Numbered from the stretch's first letter, positions 56,189 through 64,000 are shown. The stretch is DNA of 64,000 nt from Bacteroides oleiciplenus YIT 12058 (GCF_000315485.1 NZ_JH992940.1:538654-602653), one strand, 5' to 3'. Numbers and translations are program-made. Notes: generated by a model not told the origin, from the sequence alone.

Positions 56189-57340
56189 TTATCTTATATT
56201 TTCAATGGTATAGAATTCGTCATAAAATTCCTTTCTAAATTTGTACGTCAAATCACTACTGTATTTCATGGCACGATAGTAATTTTCTCGAGCACACATC
56301 AGCGCATAATCTTTATGCTTGATAATACGCTCTATGGCACTTGCTATTTCTTGTACGTTTCGTGCATGTGCCAAGCAGTCAGACCCTATTTGTTCTCGCA
56401 ATGCCGTCTCATAGGTTCCAATAACAGGACATCCCCTGCTCATTGCTTCAATTACTGCCCGACCTAATGATTCTACAAGTGTAGGCATTACTAATACATC
56501 AATATTATCTATCCAAGATAATACTTCACTGTGTTTAATACGGCCACAAAATTCAATCCGATCACTCATGTTACATTTTTCTGCGCATTTCCTTCGTTTG
56601 TTATCTGCTGTTCCACCTCCCAAAAAGCTCACTTTTATATCATATCCCTTATCCCTTAATAAGGAAGCTGCTTTAATGAGAGTATCATGACCTCTATAAC
56701 CTGCTTGAGTTGCACCAATTAAACCTAACCTAAAGAATCCCCTCTTATTTGTAATCTTATCAATTCTTTTAGCCAAAACGCTCTCAGGCGTAATATATAT
56801 TACAGCATCGGAACACCCTAATTGTCTCGCTTTACTGGGATAGATCTCTTGTAAGAAATTCTTAGATACATAAATTATATGCTTGGCCAGTCTATGTTCA
56901 AGTATTACTATCAGATTTATAGGAAGGGCTATCAATTTGTATGAAAGTCCCTCATGATACCACAACGATTTCAACAGGTCCCCTCCTGACTCAACTACAT
57001 ATTTTTTATTGTATAATATTGCCCACAAACAACCGATTATAGAATGAGGTAATGGTAACTTGAAATTTAGGCAATCTGCATTTTTAACAGCCTTTCTAAT
57101 TATATTAATTTTCTTAAATAATGAAACTTTATCACTATTGATAACTAATTCAATGCCCATCGTTTCGTCAAAAACCTCCAGATGCTCCAAATTATAATTT
57201 CCTTTATCGATAGTCCAAGCCATCATTTTATAGGGCCCCATTACCATTGCAACTAATTTATAAAATTGGTTACTGCCTGAACCAACTATATAAAACTTAT
57301 CATTATCTCTAATAAATAAATCTCCTCTGACAACAAGCAT
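56189..57340 (-). CDS. Glycosyltransferase family 4
   Basis: A 383-residue GT-B enzyme. The donor-binding half has FRLGLIGATQAGYRGHDTLIKAA and DVLVMPTLVESLGRAVIEAMSRGCPVIGT. The N-terminal acceptor half is less conserved. It adds a sugar to the repeat unit. Confidence 0.85.
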   Translation of the reverse strand: MLVVRGDLFIRDNDKFYIVGSGSNQFYKLVAMVMGPYKMMAWTIDKGNYNLEHLEVFDETMGIELVINSDKVSLFKKINIIRKAVKNADCLNFKLPLPHSIIGCLWAILYNKKYVVESGGDLLKSLWYHEGLSYKLIALPINLIVILEHRLAKHIIYVSKNFLQEIYPSKARQLGCSDAVIYITPESVLAKRIDKITNKRGFFRLGLIGATQAGYRGHDTLIKAASLLRDKGYDIKVSFLGGGTADNKRRKCAEKCNMSDRIEFCGRIKHSEVLSWIDNIDVLVMPTLVESLGRAVIEAMSRGCPVIGTYETALREQIGSDCLAHARNVQEIASAIERIIKHKDYALMCARENYYRAMKYSSDLTYKFRKEFYDEFYTIENIR

Positions 57341-57367
57341 ATTTAAAAAGAATTTATTAGTGTTTTT

Positions 57368-58303
57368 TTATGTCCGTTGCATTTTAAAGACTAAATCAAC
57401 TATTTTTTTACTCATAAACGCTAGTGCATAGGACACAATTAGTGCAAATACAAATGATACGACAGGTGGTAAATCAAATAATATAAATGAATGAAAAATA
57501 TACTCATGCCACAAATAAAGCTCTAAAGTCATCAATCCGGTTATTTCGATGATACCATACAATTTTAGACTTCTAAATGCTGAGACTAGTTTAGTAGAAT
57601 AAAGGCAGATATATGATATGGAAAATGAGAGTATTAAGTAAGTGATTAACTCATCTGCTGAACTCAAATATTTCAAAGCGAATACCCTAAAAGCTAAAGC
57701 TAAGATGGGTAACAAAATGCTATACTTCTTCATATTCTCACTTATAGTTAATTTACCCATACCTATCATCATTCCAATAACAAACGAAGGTAATCTTGAC
57801 ATGCCCCAACTGAAATATATTCCCAAACAATCTATGTAAATTCCAATTAAAGACATGGAATATAATAGTATCAAAATTTTCGCTAACGGATAGTCTTTCA
57901 AAATATGCATTAATAAAGGAGATAGTAAATAATATGTAACTAAAGGCCTAAAAAACCAAAGATCAAACCCAAAAATTGCTTCCGCACCAAGATCTTGCTC
58001 TGAAAAAGGGAAAAGTCCTGAATATGTAAGCAAATATTTTGCTGTTCCACAGAATACAATTATGGGAATTAACCTTATTAGCCTTCGTTTATAAAAATCT
58101 ATCGTTTTGCGCTTATTTAATGAATAATAGCATCCAAGCCCAGATAAAAAGAAAAAAGCATCAACTCCAAAATGCCCAAGAAAATGAAAGATCTTGAAAG
58201 GTACAGATAAAAGAAATGGTTGATGGGACATGATAATAAATATCATTGATAATCCCATAATGTAGGTACGATTTTTTAATATTATCGATACGTTATTATC
58301 CAT
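57368..58303 (-). CDS. Acyltransferase family 3 membrane protein
   Basis: A 311-residue polytopic protein with about 9-10 helices. The family motif is IFIIMSHQPFLLS (His), followed by FGVDAFFFLSGLGCYYSL and RLIRLIPIIVF. A second capsule O-acetyltransferase, distinct from the one at 42838. Confidence 0.85.
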   Translation of the reverse strand: MDNNVSIILKNRTYIMGLSMIFIIMSHQPFLLSVPFKIFHFLGHFGVDAFFFLSGLGCYYSLNKRKTIDFYKRRLIRLIPIIVFCGTAKYLLTYSGLFPFSEQDLGAEAIFGFDLWFFRPLVTYYLLSPLLMHILKDYPLAKILILLYSMSLIGIYIDCLGIYFSWGMSRLPSFVIGMMIGMGKLTISENMKKYSILLPILALAFRVFALKYLSSADELITYLILSFSISYICLYSTKLVSAFRSLKLYGIIEITGLMTLELYLWHEYIFHSFILFDLPPVVSFVFALIVSYALAFMSKKIVDLVFKMQRT

Positions 58304-58409
58304 TGTTGTAAATACAATTACAAATTATTCATGCCACTACCTCCCATAAAATTTCCGGTATACCCAAAGAGTTCAGTTTATCAATAGAACAAATATTATC
58401 TATCCCGGA

Positions 58410-59717
58410 TTATTTTTTCAACGAAGAAAACGCCTTCAGAATCATCTCCCTATATCGAGTCAAATCTACCCGCAGACGATAACTGCCATTATTATAAAGT
58501 GCCACCTCCATCTTCTTTAGCACCTCAACCCAAGAGCCATCTGTCAACAATGAATCCAAAGGTTGCCCCGGAAAACGATAGGCATTTATCAGAGGTTGCA
58601 CATATTGAGGACCCTTCATTCTTTGCCAAACAACTGTAACCGGACGAGAATGGTTTACCAAATGCATGACTTCAAATGTATGGCGATCTATTAACGCAGA
58701 TAGAGTTGTATAAATTTCCGGTGAGGTATTCAAGTCTGATGCTAACGCTCTGGTATTAGCCTTCAATAGAGTACCAATGCCATTTTCAATACCAGACATA
58801 AGAGTAACTCCCATCTCCTCCAAAACAGGACGAATCAAGTTACAAACGCCATCATTGCCCATACCTCCCCACAACAAAGCCAATACTTTATCATCTTTGT
58901 CAACTACCACTGAGCCCGAATCACCTCCTTGTGCAAAAATCCCCCCTTCATTTTTAATAACAATCTGTTCTCTATATTGATAAGAAGATACACTTTCATA
59001 ATAACAAATATCAATTTTACCGGTAGTCAGACAAGTAGTACGCCCACGCTTGCGAACGGTTTGCCCCAACAGTTCCTCAGGAGCTATAGTGCTTTCACCT
59101 TTTACTACACCTATATCAACAATCTCATTCTTCCATTTTACATCTGTAGCTAATTCTATGATAGCAGAATCAGTAGTAGTCAGTTGGGATATCTTTTTTA
59201 CCGATCCAATATTCCCTTTTACATCTATTATACAACAGTCATGGTTACAATATTTCTCTGAACAACAGTGAACGGGAGTCTTTTTCGGATGATAAAGCAC
59301 ACTTCCTACCGATACTCCTACATGGCGGTTCGTAAGTCCGTAGACACGGTCATTCGCATCCTTCACAAAACAGCCAAGTGTACCTGTACCAGCACCTTTA
59401 CCATAATTAATCAGCTGAATCCCACCTTTTAGCGGATTATAGGTACCCTCATCCATACTGACAGAATCTTCATTCAGTTCTTGTATCTCCGGACAGACTT
59501 CCACAACAATCGGAATATCGCCAAGGGACTTGGGTAGATTTTTTTTATCACCAGAAGATTGGGAGACTAATGCGATAGTCCGAAAAGGATTATCACCTTC
59601 CTGTGTGTTTTCGTCCAATTTGATACCGAAACCGAGCAAATGGGGAATCAGCAAAATGGAGTCACGGTTATCATCAATTTCTTTTACTTTCAATTCATAA
59701 TATTCTTTTCGTGTCAT
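58410..59717 (-). CDS. Trypsin-like serine protease domain protein, no signal peptide
   Basis: A 435-residue protein with a recognisable chymotrypsin-type triad: His132 in GLTNRHVGV, Asp183 in TTDSAIIEL, and Ser267 in GGDSGSVVV, followed by ALLWGGMG. The N-terminal part (about 20-85: LLIPHLLGFGIKLDE, then LGDIPIVVEV) resembles the leader region of a protease group that lacks export signals. A cysteine cluster (CCSEKYCNHDCC at 151-162) lies inside the domain and could bind metal or form disulfides. The C-terminal about 100 residues form a separate domain with WVEVLKKMEVALYNNG. No signal peptide is seen. It is the third gene of a module between upxZ and the capsule genes, and its target is unknown. 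Confidence 0.75.
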   Translation of the reverse strand: MTRKEYYELKVKEIDDNRDSILLIPHLLGFGIKLDENTQEGDNPFRTIALVSQSSGDKKNLPKSLGDIPIVVEVCPEIQELNEDSVSMDEGTYNPLKGGIQLINYGKGAGTGTLGCFVKDANDRVYGLTNRHVGVSVGSVLYHPKKTPVHCCSEKYCNHDCCIIDVKGNIGSVKKISQLTTTDSAIIELATDVKWKNEIVDIGVVKGESTIAPEELLGQTVRKRGRTTCLTTGKIDICYYESVSSYQYREQIVIKNEGGIFAQGGDSGSVVVDKDDKVLALLWGGMGNDGVCNLIRPVLEEMGVTLMSGIENGIGTLLKANTRALASDLNTSPEIYTTLSALIDRHTFEVMHLVNHSRPVTVVWQRMKGPQYVQPLINAYRFPGQPLDSLLTDGSWVEVLKKMEVALYNNGSYRLRVDLTRYREMILKAFSSLKK

Positions 59718-59728
59718 AAATCAAGTAT

Positions 59729-60193
59729 TTAAGGTTTCAAACTGATATAGAAAGAAGGCAAAACGACTGTCTCGGGCACTATACTGGCATAGACATGAAA
59801 CATCGGAACGCCAGAATCATAGTCCGACCAAGTTTGAGAAAGAATACGGAAGTGGCTGGCTGTACCGTCGAGTACATGGTAATCGTCCTCATAACGATAA
59901 GACATCCGGATGGTATCATGACCATCATAAAGTCCTGTTAGCTTTCCTTTTGCTTCCCAATGCTCATCGGAAAAACGCAACAAGGAAGCATGGAAGCTAC
60001 CTTCACCGCAAATGTGATAACCATCAATAGTTTCGTCAATGTGATAAGTACCGCTCATGGTCAACTCATCATCGGTTAACCGTTCGATAACTCCTTCCGC
60101 ACATTGATGCAAATAGCCAAAAATACGAATGCCACCGGTTACCTGTTGACCGGCAGTAGCACCAGGATAAAAAACATCTTTTATAGTTACCAT
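59729..60193 (-). CDS. Small beta-rich protein of unknown function
   Basis: A 154-residue protein without signal peptide or membrane segment. It is built of short beta strands with many Gly and aromatic residues: VTGGIRIFGYLHQC, GTYHIDETIDGYHICGEG, WEAKGKLTGLYDGHDTI and YEDDYHVLDGT. I do not recognise a family. It lies 14 bp after the 425-residue gene and 11 bp before the protease gene, so all three are cotranscribed. It may be a partner or substrate of the protease. Confidence 0.7.
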   Translation of the reverse strand: MVTIKDVFYPGATAGQQVTGGIRIFGYLHQCAEGVIERLTDDELTMSGTYHIDETIDGYHICGEGSFHASLLRFSDEHWEAKGKLTGLYDGHDTIRMSYRYEDDYHVLDGTASHFRILSQTWSDYDSGVPMFHVYASIVPETVVLPSFYISLKP

Positions 60194-60207
60194 AATATTG
60201 TATTATT

Positions 60208-61485
60208 TTACATGAATACTGATATGTTACCACTCAACAAAATCCCACTTCCTGAAGGCTTTAGAGCCAGAGTAGAAGGAGAAAAGATAATTTGGTGTGA
60301 AGAATCTATTCTCATTTTAATATCCGGTATACGGAAAGCTAAAATTTTGATTCCCTTTAATAAAGTACTGACTGCAGCAGACACTATCGATACTAAAGGA
60401 GTGATAATAAGAGAAGCTATAACACTCAATAACCACACAACTGGCGAACCGGTAGGAGTACAGATTATAGTGAAAGGATTTACTTTATGAGTAGTGAATT
60501 CAAGGCTGTTGTTCCGTATAGAAATCTTAAGCCACGTTTGAAGACTGGGCTGCAAAGATAAATTAAAAGCAAGACCGGCACTAAGATCAGGGGCACACCC
60601 CATATGCATCCCCGCAGTGGCGCCCACTTTTGCATTAGCAACATTAAGCCCCAACTGAATCATATCCTCCTGAGAAGCCATATGGGCTGGAGTTAAATTC
60701 ATTTTGCAATGATATTCAGCAAAAAAAGGCTTAGAGCTGGATTTGCCCGATACATTAACTTTCAAAGGAAAAATATCGGCACTTTTAATAATACAATCTA
60801 AGAGGTGATTACTCATGTAGATACTTAAATCTTTTCCGGACGAAGTCTGGCCATGCGAAGAGACCAAGGGAGCATCCAGTTCTATATTATTGTGCATTTC
60901 CAGGCAATTATTATTTATCTGATAACTGGGAGCACCCAAAGGTATTTTATTACCTAACGAAATTGCAGGGATGTCAAAAGTGGACAGCACGTCGTTAACT
61001 GAATTCTTTATACCGGGAAGAGCTTTTCGCATCAGCTCCATAGAGGAAGGATCTTTCGAGTAGCTCTCTTCAATGTCAATAGAGTATACAGTAAGTTTGG
61101 TATGCCGGGGAACATCCTGATAAATTCCGGTTTTCAAAGCTAACAAAAAGCGATCACCTCTCCCCTGTTCATTCTTCCCTGCAGATATTTCTACATATAA
61201 ATGTACAAGGAAAGTAGGACCTGCAACATCTACATATTGCTTCATAACCGGATAATAATCAGCTGTCTTGTGATGAGGTAACTCCATAGCACGGGAGTAA
61301 TAACTGCGTGCTTTATCAACAGACTGAATATCAAACTTTACTTCAGGAGACTGATACCCTTCCCAATGCAACGTATATCCACCGACTTTAATGTCTCCCA
61401 TTAATTTTGCTTGAAAAGCTTTATATGCACTCTTCAAAGCTTCATTTACAGCATTTTCATGCATACTAATTACTAAATCATCCAT
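60208..61485 (-). CDS. Large protein of unknown function, possibly TULIP-like
   Basis: A 425-residue protein without a signal peptide. Its N-terminus (LVISMHENAVNEALKSAYKAF) followed by long amphipathic beta-rich stretches resembles TULIP/P47-type lipid-binding proteins. A hydrophobic segment at about 345-380 (VVWLLSVIASLIITPLVSIV) sits before the last 45 residues, which are again beta-like (IIFSPSTLALKPSGSGILLSG). The TULIP call is tentative. It is first in the three-gene module after upxZ and separated from upxZ by 51 bp. Confidence 0.6.
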   Translation of the reverse strand: MDDLVISMHENAVNEALKSAYKAFQAKLMGDIKVGGYTLHWEGYQSPEVKFDIQSVDKARSYYSRAMELPHHKTADYYPVMKQYVDVAGPTFLVHLYVEISAGKNEQGRGDRFLLALKTGIYQDVPRHTKLTVYSIDIEESYSKDPSSMELMRKALPGIKNSVNDVLSTFDIPAISLGNKIPLGAPSYQINNNCLEMHNNIELDAPLVSSHGQTSSGKDLSIYMSNHLLDCIIKSADIFPLKVNVSGKSSSKPFFAEYHCKMNLTPAHMASQEDMIQLGLNVANAKVGATAGMHMGCAPDLSAGLAFNLSLQPSLQTWLKISIRNNSLEFTTHKVNPFTIICTPTGSPVVWLLSVIASLIITPLVSIVSAAVSTLLKGIKILAFRIPDIKMRIDSSHQIIFSPSTLALKPSGSGILLSGNISVFM

Positions 61486-61536
61486 AATATTAAATTTAAA
61501 ATCGACAAAGTAAAATGCTGTAGGCTATATCGTTTT

Positions 61537-62028
61537 TTATTCACTAATATATTCCCAAGGATAAGGATTATCAACCACATTCTGAAACTCTGCAATAGCT
61601 TCTTTTTGTTCAGGAATGAGCGATGCAGAATCCCAAGAAGCAATAATTGCACGACCTTCGTCAGCCAAAGACTCATCAAACACTTCACCATAGCAAACGG
61701 TGAGCAAACGAAGCTTTAAGAGTGAAGCGGGAAGAACATCAAGTATATCCCAACAACGGTACAAAACGTCCTGAACATGTTTCTGTTTTTCACCATGATC
61801 AATAAACGAAGCATTGTAGCCCATCAAAAGGGCAAGACAAATATTCGCCTGTTCCTCAACTGTGGAACCTTTAGTACCGGAGTTATACAAAGCCGTAGTC
61901 AGGCGGTAAACCTCACCGTTACGACGGGATAGGTCATCGCTATAGACGGGACTACCGTCCATGCCCAAATACATCAGATCGTGCGCTGCACGCTGAAGAG
62001 CAACTGTTTCTTCAGAAAGAGAGAACAT
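61537..62028 (-). CDS. upxZ: UpxZ family capsule transcription regulator
   Basis: A 163-residue protein that matches the UpxZ position and size (second gene of Bacteroides capsule loci) and starts with TVALQRAAHDLMYLGMDGSPVYSDDLSRRNGEVY. UpxZ proteins inhibit UpxY proteins of other capsule loci so that only one capsule is made at a time. It is helical and acidic at the C-terminus. Confidence 0.85.
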   Translation of the reverse strand: MFSLSEETVALQRAAHDLMYLGMDGSPVYSDDLSRRNGEVYRLTTALYNSGTKGSTVEEQANICLALLMGYNASFIDHGEKQKHVQDVLYRCWDILDVLPASLLKLRLLTVCYGEVFDESLADEGRAIIASWDSASLIPEQKEAIAEFQNVVDNPYPWEYISE

Positions 62029-62031
62029 AAT

Positions 62032-62101
62032 AATTATGAATTATAAATTATGAATTTTCAACTGTCAACTATCAATGATTGAGTGCCAACTGTCAATTAT
62101 T
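62032..62101 (-). repeat. Ten heptads in the gap between upxY and upxZ
   Basis: Units such as AATTATG, AATTATA, AACTGTC, AACTATC and AATTATT follow at an exact 7-nt period from 62032 to 62101, running up to the stop codon of upxY. They are degenerate but the phase is constant. Confidence 0.6.
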
Positions 62102-62633
62102 TGATTACTTCGATCAGGTTCGGATGGATGGTAGTCATGGCAACAGCAATAACCCCTTGTATAGCAATGACCACACGGCGGTCACGCGCACCTTTCACTT
62201 TCAGGAAAATACCTTCCTGACCCTCGAAGTCACCACCCGTAATGCGAACTTTAGTGCCTTTCGATAAATTCAGTTCATCGGGCTGGAAGTATAGAAGATG
62301 GTCGCTGTAACTTCCGGCTACGGCAATGAAACGCTGCATCTCATTGTCGGGGATAATAATCTTCTGTCCGCTACGGGTATCAGTGATGTATTGCAGGTAA
62401 GCGACCTGGGACTTGACACGCTTCAACTCAGAAGGGCGGGCATGGACAAAAAGCAGATTGTGGACGACCGGTACCAAAACACGGATTTTTTTCCCTTTCT
62501 TTATGCTTATCTTGTATTGCATAGGGACGAAGCAGCCAAAATTTTCTTTCTCAAGTAGACGCATAGCATCAGGCTCTCTACGGTACGTAGCACGCATGGC
62601 GTACCATATTTCGCTATCTTTATCCGCTTCCAT
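62097..62633 (-). CDS. upxY: UpxY family NusG-like antiterminator
   Basis: A 178-residue NusG paralogue: WYAMRATYRREPDAMRLLEKENFGCFVP (NGN domain) and a C-terminal KOW-like region (GTKVRITGGDFEGQEGIFLKVKG). UpxY binds the nascent leader of its own capsule locus and prevents early termination. It is the first gene of the capsule operon and is preceded by a leader of about 200 bp with stem-loops, then the invertible promoter segment. Confidence 0.92.
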   Translation of the reverse strand: MEADKDSEIWYAMRATYRREPDAMRLLEKENFGCFVPMQYKISIKKGKKIRVLVPVVHNLLFVHARPSELKRVKSQVAYLQYITDTRSGQKIIIPDNEMQRFIAVAGSYSDHLLYFQPDELNLSKGTKVRITGGDFEGQEGIFLKVKGARDRRVVIAIQGVIAVAMTTIHPNLIEVIK

Positions 62634-62651
62634 TCGATGAGTATTTCAGAA

Positions 62652-62682
62652 AAGGGTGTTCTCTCGGGGCTTTGACACCCTT
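62652..62682 (-). terminator. Leader stem-loop directly upstream of upxY
   Basis: On the minus strand AAGGGTGT pairs with ACACCCTT around a 15-base loop, followed by a short U stretch (tttc), ending 18 bp before the upxY start. It could be the attenuator that UpxY-type antitermination overcomes. A second hairpin (GGCAAG/CTTGCC) is at 62730-62753. Confidence 0.55.
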
Positions 62683-62837
62683 ACATACGCTTGAGTTTCA
62701 ATCATTTGCGAACACTTTATGTAAAATACGGCAAGCTTCGTGTTCCTCTTGCCTATTGACTTTCCGTAGCTGTTCATTACCTTAATCATATTACAGGTAA
62801 ATAGCTATAAACGATAGGATTACAAGCAAAAAGCGCC

Positions 62838-63059
62838 TTTTAATCGTTCGTCTTTTGTGCATACCCTGAGCCTACATTTGCCCTAAGATTCTTTCAATAA
62901 AAAAGCAGGTGTAAAATCACAATTTTATTTCAGGTATAACTCTTTATGAATTAGTAATATATGACACTTTTTAAAAAATAAATTGATTTTATTTATCAGA
63001 ATATTTTGTTGTTTCATTTCAGGGAACTATCTTTGTGCACATTAAACGAACGATTAAAA
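62838..63059. promoter_or_regulatory. Invertible capsule promoter segment bounded by 24-bp inverted repeats
   Basis: Left arm TTTTAATCGTTCGT... (62838-62861) and right arm ...ACGAACGATTAAAA (63036-63059) are inverted copies with three mismatches in 24 bp. They enclose 174 bp, similar in layout to Bacteroides phase-variable capsule promoters. A complete promoter lies against the inner edge of the right arm and points right, away from upxY. Inversion would place it against the left arm reading left toward upxY, about 215 bp away. As assembled the locus would be OFF. No recombinase gene is in the window, so inversion must use one encoded elsewhere. Confidence 0.8.
63005..63035 (+). promoter_or_regulatory. 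Promoter inside the invertible segment
   Basis: TTTG (63005-63008) and TATCTTTG (63028-63035) have the 19-bp spacing typical of Bacteroides promoters. No reverse-strand TAnnTTTG is seen within the segment. Confidence 0.75.
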
Positions 63060-63226
63060 AACACCCCCTATTTAACACAATTTTCATTGACAGCATTTTC
63101 ATTTCATCGCTCTACTCGTCGATTTCATCATCATTGTAACCTTATCCCGTCAACCCCACAAAAGTGCATTTCCTTTTATAATAATGTACCCGCACATACA
63201 TACGCACAGGCGCGTATTTTCCTACT

Positions 63227-63321
63227 TTTTCTTTAGACCTTGTTACACACATTTTATTAGTAATAGGGGGTATCCCCTCTACCCTATTTACCCATTTGTG
63301 TGTTACAACGTCTAAAGAAAA
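63227..63321. repeat. Second, shorter inverted repeat with nested palindrome
   Basis: TTTTCTTTAGACCTTGTT... (63227-63250) is matched by its inverse at 63298-63321 with two mismatches in 24 bp. The 47-bp centre holds AATAGGG/CCCTATT and a TAGGGG/CCCCT core. The segment is too short to hold a full promoter in either orientation. It may be an insulating hairpin between the invertible promoter and the next gene, or a binding site. Confidence 0.7.
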
Positions 63322-63448
63322 GATTCACTTTTTCAGACGAAAACAGAAGATATTTCCATTATAAGAGTTAATTTTGCTTTCGTTTTTTAAACTAACAATA
63401 AATTACCAACTTTTAAAATTGTGGTTTTATGAATAAAAAAACACAATC

Positions 63449-63808
63449 TTGAGTATTGAACTCATCAACAAGGATGATTATGACATCCAGATCGAGAGAG
63501 AAGAAAACAGGATCAATATCCTGTTAGTTGAAAATGAAGCAGTTGACGAGCGCATAATCGTCAAAGCCTGCGAAAGGGAAGACTTCCTGACCCCATGGGT
63601 ACAGAAGCTTATCGGGCAAAAAAAGGAGATGGGACTGAAAGGAACCACACACCTGGCAAGATTGCTAAACCGAAGTGTAGCGTTCGAAAAAGGAAAAAAT
63701 GAAAAAGGATTCATATCCCCAAAAAGCCTTAATAGTGAAATCATTAAGCTGAGAAAAGCACTACTGAATGAAGGGAAGGAAAACAGGAAAAAGAAGAAAC
63801 TGAGATAG
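63449..63808 (+). CDS. 119-residue protein of unknown function with apparent frameshift at its start
   Basis: The open frame starts at a TTG (63449) without a good ribosome site. An ATG at 63429 lies 20 bp upstream in another frame and its frame ends at a TGA at 63450. Between them is a run of seven A residues (63435-63441). One extra A, by slippage or sequencing error, would join ATG-AAT-AAA to the long frame. The protein is charged: HLARLLNRSVAFEKGKNEKGF and a very basic C-terminus. I do not recognise a family. It sits between the capsule promoter region and a VirE-like gene. Confidence 0.6.
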   Translation: MSIELINKDDYDIQIEREENRINILLVENEAVDERIIVKACEREDFLTPWVQKLIGQKKEMGLKGTTHLARLLNRSVAFEKGKNEKGFISPKSLNSEIIKLRKALLNEGKENRKKKKLR

Positions 63809-63835
63809 ATCCGAACGTTTCTGCAAAATTGTGGT

Positions 63836-63868
63836 AATTGCGCCTTTTTCGGGTGAAAAGGCGCAATT
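63836..63868 (+). terminator. Hairpin after the 119-residue gene
   Basis: ATTGCGCCTTTT pairs with AAAAGGCGCAAT around a short loop (tcgggtg), followed by an AT-rich tail. End positions are approximate by a base or two. Confidence 0.7.
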
Positions 63869-63926
63869 ATATTTAAAATATTATTCATTCTTTTGCGCCG
63901 CCATAAGGCAGACTAAAACAAAAGAA

Positions 63927-64000
63927 ATGGAAAATATTCCGGTAACCGCATACAGCGGTTTCAGTAATGTCCGGGGAGAAATAACACTCCGGAAAGTGAT
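63927..64000 (+). CDS. VirE-like protein, N-terminus only (cut by window edge)
   Basis: The first 24 codons are visible, beginning MENIPVTAYSGFSNVRG. This resembles the start of Bacteroides proteins with a VirE N-terminal domain and primase/helicase-like C-terminus, which are common beside capsule loci. Only the first residues are available, so the call is tentative. Confidence 0.5.
   Translation, partial: MENIPVTAYSGFSNVRGEITLRKV

Noticed and set aside
61473..61691. Separate 72-residue gene overlapping upxZ
   Set aside because: It is a shadow frame of the 3' end of upxZ with no independent support.

Overview
The window looks like chromosomal DNA of a gut Bacteroides species. Three things support this. 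Almost every promoter that can be read has the Bacteroidota -7 form TAnnTTTG. There is a UpxY/UpxZ-headed capsule locus with an invertible promoter. The genes include DUF1573, DUF1460, PorT-like barrels, a GLUG/fimbrillin-type lipoprotein and a VirE-type helicase. I see no rRNA, tRNA, insertion sequence or CRISPR array.

Bases 1-9.7 kb (+ strand) hold a tetrapyrrole/metal module. It has two CbiK-type chelatases (the first cut by the window edge, the second with a signal peptide) flanking a membrane-anchored CobN-like protein, a polytopic membrane protein, an ExbB/TolQ-like channel, a DUF2149/ExbD-like protein and a TonB-dependent receptor. This set matches hmuRSTUV haem-utilisation operons better than a true cobaltochelatase complex. 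Bases 9.7-16.2 kb hold the corrin ring genes as four two-domain fusions: CbiH-CbiC, CbiE-CbiT, CbiG-CbiF and CbiJ-CbiD. The remaining ring methylase, CbiL, sits alone at 30.7 kb. Together they cover the anaerobic route from (cobalt-)precorrin-2 to (cobalt-)cobyrinate; the later amidation and nucleotide-loop genes are not in the window. A reverse-strand operon (22.4-17.8 kb) encodes a BtuF/FecB-like lipoprotein, a FecCD permease, an ATPase and a MATE exporter.

Bases 22.5-25.4 kb (- strand) carry an AraC regulator, a DUF417 membrane protein and a flavin disulfide reductase, resembling the rclR/rclC/rclA reactive-chlorine set. Then come a small lipoprotein, a 73-residue protein with a GLUG lipoprotein, a TPR-HTH membrane regulator, CbiL, a DUF1573 protein, and an operon of OPT transporter, esterase and GH2 beta-galactosidase. 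A DUF1460 amidase and an AAA/PD-(D/E)XK protein follow.

Bases 62.6-41.1 kb (- strand) form one AT-rich capsule locus: UpxY, UpxZ, a three-gene module of unknown role (TULIP-like protein, small beta-rich protein, trypsin-like protease), acyltransferases, glycosyltransferases, flippase, polymerase, a nucleotidyltransferase-aminotransferase fusion, a TagB/F-like transferase, UDP-HexNAc epimerase and dehydrogenase, initiating sugar transferase, aldo/keto reductase and a split transketolase. Its promoter lies in a 222-bp inverted-repeat-bounded segment and, as assembled, points away from upxY, so the locus appears to be in the OFF orientation. The right end has an apparently frameshifted 119-residue gene and the start of a VirE-like gene.

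Several gaps contain unusual phased repeat arrays (7-, 11-, 22- and 23-nt periods), most ending in an inverted copy; one is embedded in the coding linker of cbiET. These arrays, the protease/TULIP module and the hmu-like locus are the most interesting material for follow-up.
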